Assembly (NCBI GenBank): GCA_022736495.1
Contig: DZCR01000075.1
Span: forward strand, 1-15,503
Origin: Desulfobacca acetoxidans
Lineage (GTDB): Bacteria > Desulfobacterota > Desulfobaccia > Desulfobaccales > 0-14-0-80-60-11
Length of the DNA stretch: 15,503 nucleotides
Direction of reading: 5' to 3'
Of the stretch, positions 1 to 6,397 are shown one piece after another. The position numbers and the translations under genes were made by a program. A model generated the notes under the pieces. That model did no database searches. It saw only the letters and a program-made list of their open reading frames with translations, and was not told the DNA's origin. How positions within the stretch are numbered: the stretch's first letter is position 1; each line of letters opens with the position of its first letter.

Positions 1-623
1 ATAAAATTAGTGAATTTTCATATCCATATTTTGAAGGTGATGTCTATAGGTATTCAACGCGTTATTTCGCTCCAAAATGGGTAGAATATGGCAATGAAAT
101 GGTTGAATATCCCAAGCAGTTTTCTTGGTTTGAAGGGGAAAGAATATTACTTCGCCGTCTTGTCAATCGGAAACAACGATTGATGGCATCAAAGATCGAA
201 ACAACAGTAATAACCAATAAAAATCTGTATATAATTAAAGGTATTGGGCAAGAATCGTTATCATATATATTGGGAATAATAAATAGTTTGTTAATATCAA
301 AGCTTTATCTTGCGCAAGTAAGTCAGGCATCAAAAGACGATTTTCCACAAGTAACCATCAAAGACATCCTTTCCTTGCCTTTCCGCACCATCGACTTTAA
401 CGACCCGGAAGACCAGGCCCGCCACGACCGCCTGGTGGCCATGGTGGATAATATGCTGGCCTGGCACCGGCAGTTGGCCGCGGCCCGGACCCCCCAGGAG
501 AAAGCCGTGTTGGAACGGCAGATTGCCGCCACCGACCGGATGATCAACCAACTGGTTTATGAACTGTACGGCCTGACCGAGGAAGAAATCAAGCTGGTGG
601 AGGGCGTCAATCGCCTTCTTTAG
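1..623 (+). CDS. C-terminal part of a type IIG-like restriction/methyltransferase protein (5' end outside window)
   Basis: The frame is open from the left edge (first full codon at base 3) to a TAG at 621-623, giving the last 206 residues. An internal ATG at 99 is unlikely to be the start, because coding similarity continues upstream of it. The residues around 'APKWVEYGNE', 'ILLRRLVNRKQRLMA' and 'YILGIINSLLISKLY', followed by 'FPQVTIKDILSLPF', match the pattern of the TaqI-like C-terminal specificity domain of Eco57I/type IIG and PglX-like enzymes, which recognises the target DNA. The last ~80 residues are a helical, probably coiled-coil tail ending in 'LVYELYGLTEEEI', also usual in that family. 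The methyltransferase and nuclease parts must lie upstream. Base composition changes sharply inside the gene: 17/60 G+C in 1-60, 15/60 in 241-300, 40/60 in 421-480. The gene converges on the histidine kinase and overlaps it by 17 bp. Family assignment is fairly sure; target and activity cannot be seen. Confidence 0.8.
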   Translation, partial: KISEFSYPYFEGDVYRYSTRYFAPKWVEYGNEMVEYPKQFSWFEGERILLRRLVNRKQRLMASKIETTVITNKNLYIIKGIGQESLSYILGIINSLLISKLYLAQVSQASKDDFPQVTIKDILSLPFRTIDFNDPEDQARHDRLVAMVDNMLAWHRQLAAARTPQEKAVLERQIAATDRMINQLVYELYGLTEEEIKLVEGVNRLL

Positions 624-1803
624 TGGGTTCCGATGTTCCCGGAGGTTTAGAAGGTTCCTGGGTTTCCGGCGTAGGGGGAGGCTCAGGCGGGGCGGTGGGC
701 GGAAATTCGTCTACTACTTCCGGGCGGTCAGTGAAGCGGTGCGGCAGCCTGATGGTCACGGTGGTGCCCCGGCCCATCTGGCTCTCCAGGGTGATAACTC
801 CCCGGTGTTCGTCCACGATCTGACGCACGAACACCATGCCTAAACCGGTGCCGCCGATCTTGGTGGTATAAAACGGCACGAAGACCTTTTCCACCACATC
901 CTGGGACATCCCCCGGCCCGTATCCTGGATGACCAAAACTGCAAATTTCTCCTCCTCAGCCGTGCGCACCAGCACAGTTCCTCCGGGCCGGGTAGCTTCC
1001 ACCGCGTTGCGCACCAGATGGGCCAGGGCCACCTTCAGCAGGTGTTTGTTGAAGCGTCCTACCAGGGGAGTGGGACAGATTTCGGCCACCAGCGCAATAT
1101 TCTTGGCCCGCAACTCCGGGAGCAGCAGTTCCAGGGTGCTCTTCAGGATGACATTCAAGTCTTCCTGGGCAAAGAAGGAGGTTTTTCTCTGAGCCAGGGT
1201 CTCGAAGCGCTCCACCATCTGTTCGATACGGCGGGCTTCCTCGGCGATGGCCGTGGCCCAGGCCCGGCTGGGGTCATCTTCGTCTGTCTTCCGCAAGAGG
1301 CGGTGGCTGAAGCCGCCGATGACGTGCAGGGGATTGCGGATGCCGTGAGCCATCCCTAAGGCCATCTCCGACATGGTGCGTTCCATCACCAGGGCTTCCA
1401 TCTCCCGGTTCAGGGCCAGGATCTCATGACTCGTTTGTTCCAGATGATGATGATCCGCCTCCATGCGACGATAGAGACGCTGAATGCGGTGGAAAAACAG
1501 GGTGATGGAGGCAATAACTACGTAAATTACCGTATCGAAGCCGCCGAAAATCCGCTGGACCAGCGACAGGTTGGGCAGGTTCCAGTAAGCAACGAGATCA
1601 TGCAGGGTGTGAGAAGTGATATGGGTAATGGAAAAAATCAGCAGGGCAATGGCGAGCCAATTGAGGAACAGCCACAAGGCATTTTCTGGGTCCTGATCCA
1701 TCAGCCGATAGCTTAGGCGCAGGGAGAGGAGGCTTAAAACGACGACAATCAAAGAACACAGGTATGCCAGAATCCACAGGGGCGCCAGGGGCAGGGCAAT
1801 CAT
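607..1803 (-). CDS. Membrane-bound sensor histidine kinase, orphan (no response regulator nearby)
   Basis: A 398-residue two-component sensor kinase that would autophosphorylate on His153 and pass phosphate to an unseen response regulator. Three hydrophobic segments lie at about 8-31, 42-64 and 85-105, so there is no large periplasmic sensor domain. A probable coiled coil (about 106-145) leads to the H-box 'MAHGIRNPLH'. The ATP-binding domain shows an N-box (Asn266 in 'LVRNAVEA'), G1 'DTGRGM' (294-299), F-box 'FVPFYTTK' and G2 'GTGLGM' (318-323), so it looks catalytically complete. His61, His65 and His68 sit at the end of segment 2. The last 31 residues hold 12 prolines and look disordered; their 3' end overlaps the convergent restriction gene. 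The ATG at 1801-1803 directly follows the TAA of the upstream membrane protein gene (TAAATG), so translation is probably coupled. The signal sensed is unknown. Confidence 0.92.
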   Translation of the reverse strand: MIALPLAPLWILAYLCSLIVVVLSLLSLRLSYRLMDQDPENALWLFLNWLAIALLIFSITHITSHTLHDLVAYWNLPNLSLVQRIFGGFDTVIYVVIASITLFFHRIQRLYRRMEADHHHLEQTSHEILALNREMEALVMERTMSEMALGMAHGIRNPLHVIGGFSHRLLRKTDEDDPSRAWATAIAEEARRIEQMVERFETLAQRKTSFFAQEDLNVILKSTLELLLPELRAKNIALVAEICPTPLVGRFNKHLLKVALAHLVRNAVEATRPGGTVLVRTAEEEKFAVLVIQDTGRGMSQDVVEKVFVPFYTTKIGGTGLGMVFVRQIVDEHRGVITLESQMGRGTTVTIRLPHRFTDRPEVVDEFPPTAPPEPPPTPETQEPSKPPGTSEPTKEGD

Positions 1804-2265
1804 TTAATCGGCTCCAGGCCTGCGGGTCAGTGCCCTGAGACCCAGATAAAACAAGAAAAAAGCGGGCACTAACAATACAAAGTGATCTATTTTGGTGATG
1901 TAGACCAGCCAGGTTTGGAAATTGTCCATGAGGAGCCGCCGGCCCCAGCCCTGTCCCAGAATCACTGGATTTTCCAGGGTCCAGTCGGCCCAATGGCCTA
2001 CGAAGGCATCAAAATTCCACAGGGCTAAAAGCGCCCAGGCCCACACCAGAAGCCGAAAGCCCCGAAACTTTTGCAACTTGGCACGAAAAATTTCGTGAAT
2101 AAAAAAGAGCATGGCCAAGCCGAAGAGGACATGCGCGATCAGGTGGACATAGGAACCTTCAGTCCCAAAATTATACCAAGAAGGCCATTGGGCCAGGGCA
2201 TAACTCGGAGCCAGCAGAACGAGCACCAAACCCGCAGAGCCCAACCGGACCAATCGGCGCCTCAT
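1804..2265 (-). CDS. Small membrane protein with signal peptide and intramembrane histidines, unknown function
   Basis: A 153-residue protein that I do not recognise. Residues 1-25 look like a signal peptide, with a possible cleavage site after 'YALA' before Gln26. Three further hydrophobic segments follow at about 38-58, 72-90 and 126-146. Histidines 41, 45, 57, 91 and 128 lie in or next to these helices, which could fit metal or haem binding, but no known motif is present. Many Trp residues lie at the membrane edges. The start is supported by GAGAGG on the minus strand, about 9 nt upstream of the ATG. The gene abuts the histidine kinase with no gap (TAAATG), so the two are almost surely co-translated. 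The best guess is a membrane partner or sensory module for that kinase. It lies 124 bp downstream of era in the same direction, with no clear terminator between. The coding call is secure; the role is inference from position. Confidence 0.85.
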   Translation of the reverse strand: MRRRLVRLGSAGLVLVLLAPSYALAQWPSWYNFGTEGSYVHLIAHVLFGLAMLFFIHEIFRAKLQKFRGFRLLVWAWALLALWNFDAFVGHWADWTLENPVILGQGWGRRLLMDNFQTWLVYITKIDHFVLLVPAFFLFYLGLRALTRRPGAD

Positions 2266-2389
2266 ATCTTCAGGCCTCTCTTGCTGCTATTGTGAGCTTA
2301 TTCGAGGCAATTGTCAATCGAGGGGCTCGGCATTATTTGAGATTCCCGGGTAGCGTTGGTACGGCAGATCTCCCGACCAGCCGGGAAGG

Positions 2390-3283
2390 TTAGCCCTGAT
2401 ACCCCAACATCCGGAGGGCCTTGGGGTCCTTGCGCCAGTTTTTCCACACCTTGACCCAGAGGTCCAGAAAGACCTTGGCGCCCAAGAGCGACTCGATTTC
2501 GGCCCGGGCCTCGGCGCCGATGGTCTTGAGCATACGCCCTTGCTTGCCGATGAGGATGCCTTTCTGGGAACCCCGCTCCACGTAAATCACCGCCCGGATC
2601 TTGACCAGATGGGGGCGGCGGCCTTCGTCGAACTCCTCCACCTGAACCGCCACCGCATGGGGAATCTCCTCCTTGGTATGGTGAAGCACCCGTTCCCGGA
2701 TGAGTTCCGCCACCAGGAAGCGCTCGCTGGAGTCGGTCTCCTGGTCTGGGGGGTACAGCGCCGGCGATTGCGGCAGAAGCTTCAGGATCTCGGCGGTCAA
2801 CTCCTGCATGCCGTCCCCCATCAGGGCGCTCACCGGAATGATGGGAGAATCGGGAAACAACTCGTGGTAGGCCCCGATCAAGGGCAGGAGCTTGGGCTTG
2901 GAAACGGTGTCGATTTTGTTGAGGGCCACGATCAGGGGGCGGTGCACCTGCTTCAGATGGGGCAGCAAAATCCGGTCGTCCGGAGCCGGAAGCCGGGGCT
3001 CCACCAGCCACACCACCACATCGGCTTCGGCCAGCGCGGTGAGGGCCGCCTGGACCAGAGTGGCATTCAGCGCCCCTTTGGGGTCCAGTACCCCGGGAGT
3101 GTCCAGAAACAGAAGCTGGGCCGCGGGCAGGTTGACGATGCCCAAAAGGCGGTGCCGGGTGGTCTGGGGCTTGGGGGAGGTGATAGCCAGTTTATCTCCC
3201 ACCAGCCGATTTAGCAAAGTGGACTTGCCCACATTGGGCACGCCGATAAGGGCCACATAGCCGCATTTGAACGCTTCAGACAT
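2390..3283 (-). CDS. era: GTPase Era (30S ribosome assembly)
   Basis: A 297-residue Era-type GTPase, full length for the family. It binds the 3' end of 16S rRNA and acts in maturation of the small subunit. The G domain shows G1 'GVPNVGKS' (14-21), switch Thr41/Thr42, G3 'DTPG' (61-64), G4 'NKID' (122-125) and G5 'SAL' (152-154). The C-terminal KH domain has the GxxG loop in 'IGKQGR' (245-250), followed by the typical 'GAKVFLDLWVKVWKNW' end. The gene lies 67 bp downstream of the FlK-like thioesterase on the same strand. Its own promoter is suggested by a perfect TATAAT only 5 nt before the ATG, with no good ribosome binding site, so the mRNA may be leaderless. The usual neighbours rnc and recO are absent here. 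An overlapping open frame on the same strand at 2298-3011 is a shadow. Confidence 0.97.
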   Translation of the reverse strand: MSEAFKCGYVALIGVPNVGKSTLLNRLVGDKLAITSPKPQTTRHRLLGIVNLPAAQLLFLDTPGVLDPKGALNATLVQAALTALAEADVVVWLVEPRLPAPDDRILLPHLKQVHRPLIVALNKIDTVSKPKLLPLIGAYHELFPDSPIIPVSALMGDGMQELTAEILKLLPQSPALYPPDQETDSSERFLVAELIRERVLHHTKEEIPHAVAVQVEEFDEGRRPHLVKIRAVIYVERGSQKGILIGKQGRMLKTIGAEARAEIESLLGAKVFLDLWVKVWKNWRKDPKALRMLGYQG

Positions 3284-3288
3284 ACTTC

Positions 3289-3318
3289 ATTATAAGCGAA
3301 ACCTCGCGATCTTTTCAG
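3289..3318 (-). promoter_or_regulatory. Candidate era promoter giving a leaderless transcript
   Basis: On the minus strand a perfect -10 hexamer TATAAT (3289-3294) is preceded, after an 18-nt spacer, by CTGAAA (3313-3318), which matches TTGACA at 4 of 6 positions. The ATG of era begins only 5 nt after the -10. Transcription would therefore start at or within a few bases of the start codon, and no Shine-Dalgarno sequence would be included. Read-through from the thioesterase gene may also reach era. This is a sequence match only. Confidence 0.4.
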
Positions 3319-3350
3319 GAATATCGTCAGGGGGTCCCCCCACTCGCCGG

Positions 3351-3788
3351 TTACTCCCGGTCTGTCAAGGCGGACCGGGCCTTGCCTGCGATCTTGGCAT
3401 TAAATTTCGCCGCATCGATGACGAAGCGCTCGTGGTAACCCTGGGAAATCAGATCCACCCCGTCGTCGGCTTCAATGAAAAAGGTGAGCTTGCGGCCTTC
3501 CACCTTCTCCAAAAGGACCCGGACCGTGACCACCAATCCTGGCGGAGTCGCGGCCACATGACTCAGGTTCACGGCGATGCCCACGGTCTGCTCCTGGGGC
3601 CAATCCAGGTGGGGATTAAGGGCCTGGATGCAGGCCCATTCAATGAGCCCCACCATGTAGCCGGTGGCCAGCACCCGGGGCATCTGTTGAAACTCCGGAG
3701 ACTCGGGGTAAAGATGCGGCACCGTCTTGGTGTCCGGGATTTCAAACTGAAATTCGAACTTCAGGCCAGGCTGTAAGGATTCTTTCAT
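3351..3788 (-). CDS. Hotdog-fold acyl-CoA thioesterase of the fluoroacetyl-CoA thioesterase (FlK) family
   Basis: A 145-residue protein that closely follows the FlK sequence of Streptomyces cattleya as I remember it, the enzyme that hydrolyses fluoroacetyl-CoA. Shared blocks include 'HLYPESPEF' (25-33), 'ATGYMVGLIEWAC' (41-53), 'HVAATPPG' (77-84), 'VEGRKL' and 'DGVD...GYHERFVI..KFNAK'. The FlK catalytic residues Thr42 and Glu50 are present at the same numbers, and FlK His76 corresponds to His77. Of the two lid phenylalanines said to sense the fluorine, Phe33 is kept but Phe36 is Met36. The enzyme is therefore probably a cytosolic thioesterase for a short acyl-CoA, and fluoro-selectivity is doubtful. 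The ATG has a strong GGAGG 6 nt upstream. It is divergent from a LysR gene that may control it, and it sits upstream of era. Family assignment is strong; substrate is unknown. Confidence 0.88.
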   Translation of the reverse strand: MKESLQPGLKFEFQFEIPDTKTVPHLYPESPEFQQMPRVLATGYMVGLIEWACIQALNPHLDWPQEQTVGIAVNLSHVAATPPGLVVTVRVLLEKVEGRKLTFFIEADDGVDLISQGYHERFVIDAAKFNAKIAGKARSALTDRE

Positions 3789-3856
3789 GACAGGCCTCCA
3801 TTAAAAATTTTCTTTGGCTTACTTATGAATTTCTGCTAAAAAAAGAAATAAGTAAA

Positions 3857-3877
3857 ATTAATAATTATTATATTAAT
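3857..3877. promoter_or_regulatory. AT-rich dyad in the thioesterase/LysR divergent gap, likely LysR operator
   Basis: ATTAAT (3857-3862), 9 nt, then ATTAAT (3872-3877). Each half is itself a palindrome, and the whole has the spacing of LysR-type sites, which usually follow T-N11-A within a dyad. It lies 14 bp before the LysR start and about 70 bp from the thioesterase start, in a 103-bp gap that is almost pure A/T. Such a location suits autorepression of the regulator and control of the divergent gene. AT-richness alone could produce the match, so confidence is modest. Confidence 0.4.
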
Positions 3878-3891
3878 CATTAGCAAATCAT

Positions 3892-4794
3892 ATGGAATGG
3901 CAACAACTCCTGGGCTTCTGCCAAGTGGCCAAACTGGGGAGCTTCACCAAGGCGGCGGAAGCCACCTTTCGGACCCAGTCGGCCTTAAGCCAGCAGGTCA
4001 AGGCCCTGGAAGCAGAACTGGGCAGCCAGCTTATCGAGCGCCTGGCCAAACGCCGTTTGCAACTCACCCCCGCGGGAGCAAAGCTTTTTGCCTTCGCCCA
4101 GGCGATGTTGCAGCAATGGGACGGGCTTTTAGAAGAATTGCGGGCCCTTAAAGGGCAGCCCCAGGGACCGCTCTCTCTGGCCGCGCCTTTTACCACCCTC
4201 TATCACCTCTTGCCCGAGACCCTCTTGTCTTATCTGCGGCAGTTTCCCCAGGTGGAGTTGACCCTGTTAGACCGCCCCCAAGCCGAAGTCTTCACCCTGG
4301 TGAAAAACGGCGACGTCGATTTCGGCCTGGCCTTGGAGTCCCGGGTCCCCAAGGACCTGGAGGGCAGGCGCTGGCAGCCGGTGGACACGGTTCTCCTGGC
4401 TCCGCTTTCTCACCCCCTGGCCCGGGCGCGCCGGGTCACGTGGCGCCAGATCGCCCAGTATCCCTTGATTGTACCGCCACGGGGCCAAGAATCCGGGGGC
4501 CGGCGCCTAATCGAGGCGCACTTCGAGAAGCTGGGCCTCGCCTGGCGCATCATTTTAGAATCATCCAACGTCGAACTGAGCGCCCGCTACGTGGAAACCG
4601 GCCTGGGCCTGGCTTTTGCCACCCTGGCCCGGCACCTGCCACCCGAGCGCCTGCGCCATCTGGCTATCATTCCCCTGGCCCATTACTGCAAGCCGGATCA
4701 TCTGGCCCTGGTCATGCGCCGGAACAAGGTCCTCACCCCGCACAAGTTGGCCTTCATTAATCTCCTGTTTGGGAATCTCATGCTTTCCCAGTAA
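3892..4794 (+). CDS. LysR-family transcriptional regulator
   Basis: A 300-residue protein with the standard LysR layout and length. The N-terminal winged helix-turn-helix covers about 3-62, with the recognition-helix pattern 'TQSALSQQVKALEAELG' (28-44) and the wing 'LTPAGAKL' (58-65). A linker helix follows to about 88, then a periplasmic-binding-protein-like effector domain from about 92 to 292. The end of the effector domain carries 'VETGLGLAFATLARHLP', the usual position of a ligand-site loop. The start at 3892 has no good ribosome binding site but gives the normal N-terminus, and no in-frame alternative looks better. It is divergent from the FlK-like thioesterase, so by the common LysR rule it probably regulates that gene and itself in response to a small metabolite, perhaps an acid linked to the thioesterase substrate. 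The effector cannot be read from the sequence. Confidence 0.93.
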   Translation: MEWQQLLGFCQVAKLGSFTKAAEATFRTQSALSQQVKALEAELGSQLIERLAKRRLQLTPAGAKLFAFAQAMLQQWDGLLEELRALKGQPQGPLSLAAPFTTLYHLLPETLLSYLRQFPQVELTLLDRPQAEVFTLVKNGDVDFGLALESRVPKDLEGRRWQPVDTVLLAPLSHPLARARRVTWRQIAQYPLIVPPRGQESGGRRLIEAHFEKLGLAWRIILESSNVELSARYVETGLGLAFATLARHLPPERLRHLAIIPLAHYCKPDHLALVMRRNKVLTPHKLAFINLLFGNLMLSQ

Positions 4795-4870
4795 AAAGGT
4801 TTTCGGTTTCCAGTGCGTCATTATTGATGGAGTAATGCCAAACTGCAATCATCCAGGTTAATTAATTTTT

Positions 4871-4919
4871 GTAGCGGACCCCTGTGTCCGTCCTCAGGTT
4901 GGGCGCACACTCACCTTAC
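4871..4919. repeat. REP-like hairpin pair (decayed copy)
   Basis: It starts with GTAG and contains a hairpin CGGACCCCTGTGTCCG (stem CGGAC, partly degraded) and a second arm GGGCGCACACTCACCTTAC. The end resembles the inverted form of the beginning (GTAAGGTG against GTAGCGG). The layout matches the clearer copy at 6310-6366: outer GTAG/CTAC-like ends pointing inwards and two GC-rich hairpins separated by ~10 nt. It lies between the LysR gene and the hisS promoter. Confidence 0.5.
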
Positions 4920-4945
4920 CCATGCCCAATGCTTAGCAAATCACC

Positions 4946-4975
4946 TTGACAGCCCCTGCCTTTAAAGGTTATTTT
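4946..4975 (+). promoter_or_regulatory. Candidate promoter of hisS-aspS
   Basis: A perfect -35 hexamer TTGACA (4946-4951) is followed after 18 nt by TATTTT (4970-4975), which matches TATAAT at 4 of 6 positions, in an AT-rich stretch. The start codon of hisS is 32 nt further on, giving a short leader of about 25 nt with no room for a T-box or other leader control. Confidence 0.5.
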
Positions 4976-5007
4976 TATTTTTTGGCACTAAGATTCTGGA
5001 TTAACCT

Positions 5008-6294
5008 ATGATCAAAGCAATTCGGGGGATGCGGGACATCCTGCCGCCGGACACTTCCCGGTGGCAGTGGGTCGAATCCGTGGCTCGCGAGGTCTTCGAC
5101 CTCTACGGCTACCGCGAGATTCGTCTGCCCCTGCTCGAGCGCACCGAGCTCTTCGCCCGGGCCATCGGGAACGAGACCGACATCGTGGCCAAAGAAATGT
5201 ACACCTTCCCGGACCGCAAAGGCGACTCCCTAACGCTGCGGCCCGAAGCCACCGCTTCGGTGCTGCGGGCCGTGGTGGAAAACCGCCTGGAAAAGGACGC
5301 CGGGGTCAAGAAGCTCTATACCATGGGGCCCATGTTCCGCTATGAGCGCCCCCAAAAAGGGCGCTTTCGCCAGTTTTACCAGATCAACTGCGAGGCCTTC
5401 GGGGTGGAGGCCCCGGAGCTAGATGTGGAAGTCATCCTGCTCCTGCTCCACCTGCTCAAGCGCCTGCTCTTAGGCGAGATGTGCCTGCTCATCAATTCCC
5501 TGGGCTGCCCCGAATGCCAGGTCAAGTTCAAGGCGGCCCTGGGGCTGTTTCTCATCAACCGAGAGAACCTCTGCGAGGATTGTCAGCGCCGCCGCACCAC
5601 CAACCCTTTACGGGTTCTGGACTGTAAGAGCGTCCACTGTCAGGAGATTCTGCGAAACGCCCCGATGATCAAAGATTATCTCTGCCCCGATTGCGCCGCC
5701 CACTTCGCCCGGGTGCAGGAGTTGCTGAACCGGTTTCACGTGGCCTACGAGGTGCAGCCGAAGCTGGTTCGAGGCCTGGACTACTACTCCCGCACCGCCT
5801 TTGAAGTGGTGGCCGTGGGCCTGGGGGCCCAGGATGCCGTGGCCGGCGGCGGGCGTTACAACGGCCTGGCCAAAGAACTGGGCGGCCCGGACCTGCCCGC
5901 CATCGGCTTTGCCATCGGCGAGGATCGCCTTTTGGAAGTGCTGCCGCAGGATTTGGGCCAGGACCAACAAAATCGCGTTTTTGTAGCCGCCTTGGGGGAA
6001 CCGGCCCGGGATCGGGCCTTCACCCTGGTCGAAGAGTTGCGCCGGAAAAATCTGGCCGGGGAAATGGATTTCGATGGCCGGTCCCTCAAAGCTCAGTTGA
6101 CCCTGGCGGACCGGTTGCACACTTCCTACGTGGTTATTCTGGGAGACAAGGAACTGCAGACGGGCGCGGCCCAGGTTCGCCCCATGCGCAAACTTGCTGC
6201 CCCCGGCGACAGCGGGCGGGCCCCATTGGAGCAGGAGCAGGTGCCCTTTGAAGATCTGGTGGATTATTTAAGCAAGAAAATCCTCACTGAATAA
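5008..6294 (+). CDS. hisS: Histidine-tRNA ligase
   Basis: A 428-residue class II aminoacyl-tRNA synthetase that charges tRNA-His. The N-terminus 'IRGMRDILPPD' (5-15) is typical. Motif 2 is 'GPMFRYERPQKGRFRQF' (107-123), with the ATP-binding Arg111. The histidine-specific signature is 'LVRGLDYYSRTAFE' (253-266), with Arg255. 'GGGRYNGL' (280-287) and motif 3 'GFAIGEDRL' (300-308) follow, then the C-terminal anticodon-binding domain from about 325. The insertion domain holds four cysteine pairs (167/170, 189/192, 206/211, 226/229), which looks like a zinc-binding arrangement and is seen in a subset of bacterial HisRS. No strong ribosome binding site precedes the ATG, but the start fits the family. 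aspS follows 103 bp downstream, a common pairing in bacteria, and the two probably share the promoter at 4946-4975. Confidence 0.97.
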   Translation: MIKAIRGMRDILPPDTSRWQWVESVAREVFDLYGYREIRLPLLERTELFARAIGNETDIVAKEMYTFPDRKGDSLTLRPEATASVLRAVVENRLEKDAGVKKLYTMGPMFRYERPQKGRFRQFYQINCEAFGVEAPELDVEVILLLLHLLKRLLLGEMCLLINSLGCPECQVKFKAALGLFLINRENLCEDCQRRRTTNPLRVLDCKSVHCQEILRNAPMIKDYLCPDCAAHFARVQELLNRFHVAYEVQPKLVRGLDYYSRTAFEVVAVGLGAQDAVAGGGRYNGLAKELGGPDLPAIGFAIGEDRLLEVLPQDLGQDQQNRVFVAALGEPARDRAFTLVEELRRKNLAGEMDFDGRSLKAQLTLADRLHTSYVVILGDKELQTGAAQVRPMRKLAAPGDSGRAPLEQEQVPFEDLVDYLSKKILTE

Positions 6295-6309
6295 ACTCTT
6301 AAACGGTTT

Positions 6310-6366
6310 GTAGGTGCGCACCCTCTGTGCGCCCTCCAACCGGGCTGACACATGGGTCGCCTCTAC
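6310..6366. repeat. REP-like element with two hairpins between hisS and aspS
   Basis: A 57-bp element bounded by GTAG and CTAC, with outer arms GTAGGTGCG and CGCCTCTAC that are near inverted repeats. Inside are two short hairpins: GGTGCGCA-CCCTC-TGTGCGCC, and a weaker one around GGCTGAC-ACATG-GGTCGCC, separated by about ten bases. Related forms occur at 4871-4919 and 12834-12912. It occupies the aspS leader and contains a GTG that is in frame with aspS but is unlikely to be a start. Confidence 0.6.
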
Positions 6367-6397
6367 GGCAAAAGCCTGTGGAAGAAGGAAACTCACC

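Noticed and set aside
99..623. ATG at 99 as the start of a complete small gene
   Set aside because: The frame is open to the window edge and the upstream residues continue the specificity-domain pattern, so the gene is cut by the window.
2298..3011. 237-codon minus-strand open frame overlapping era
   Set aside because: Different frame of the same GC-rich DNA; Pro/Gly/Arg-rich with no family, whereas era has all G motifs.
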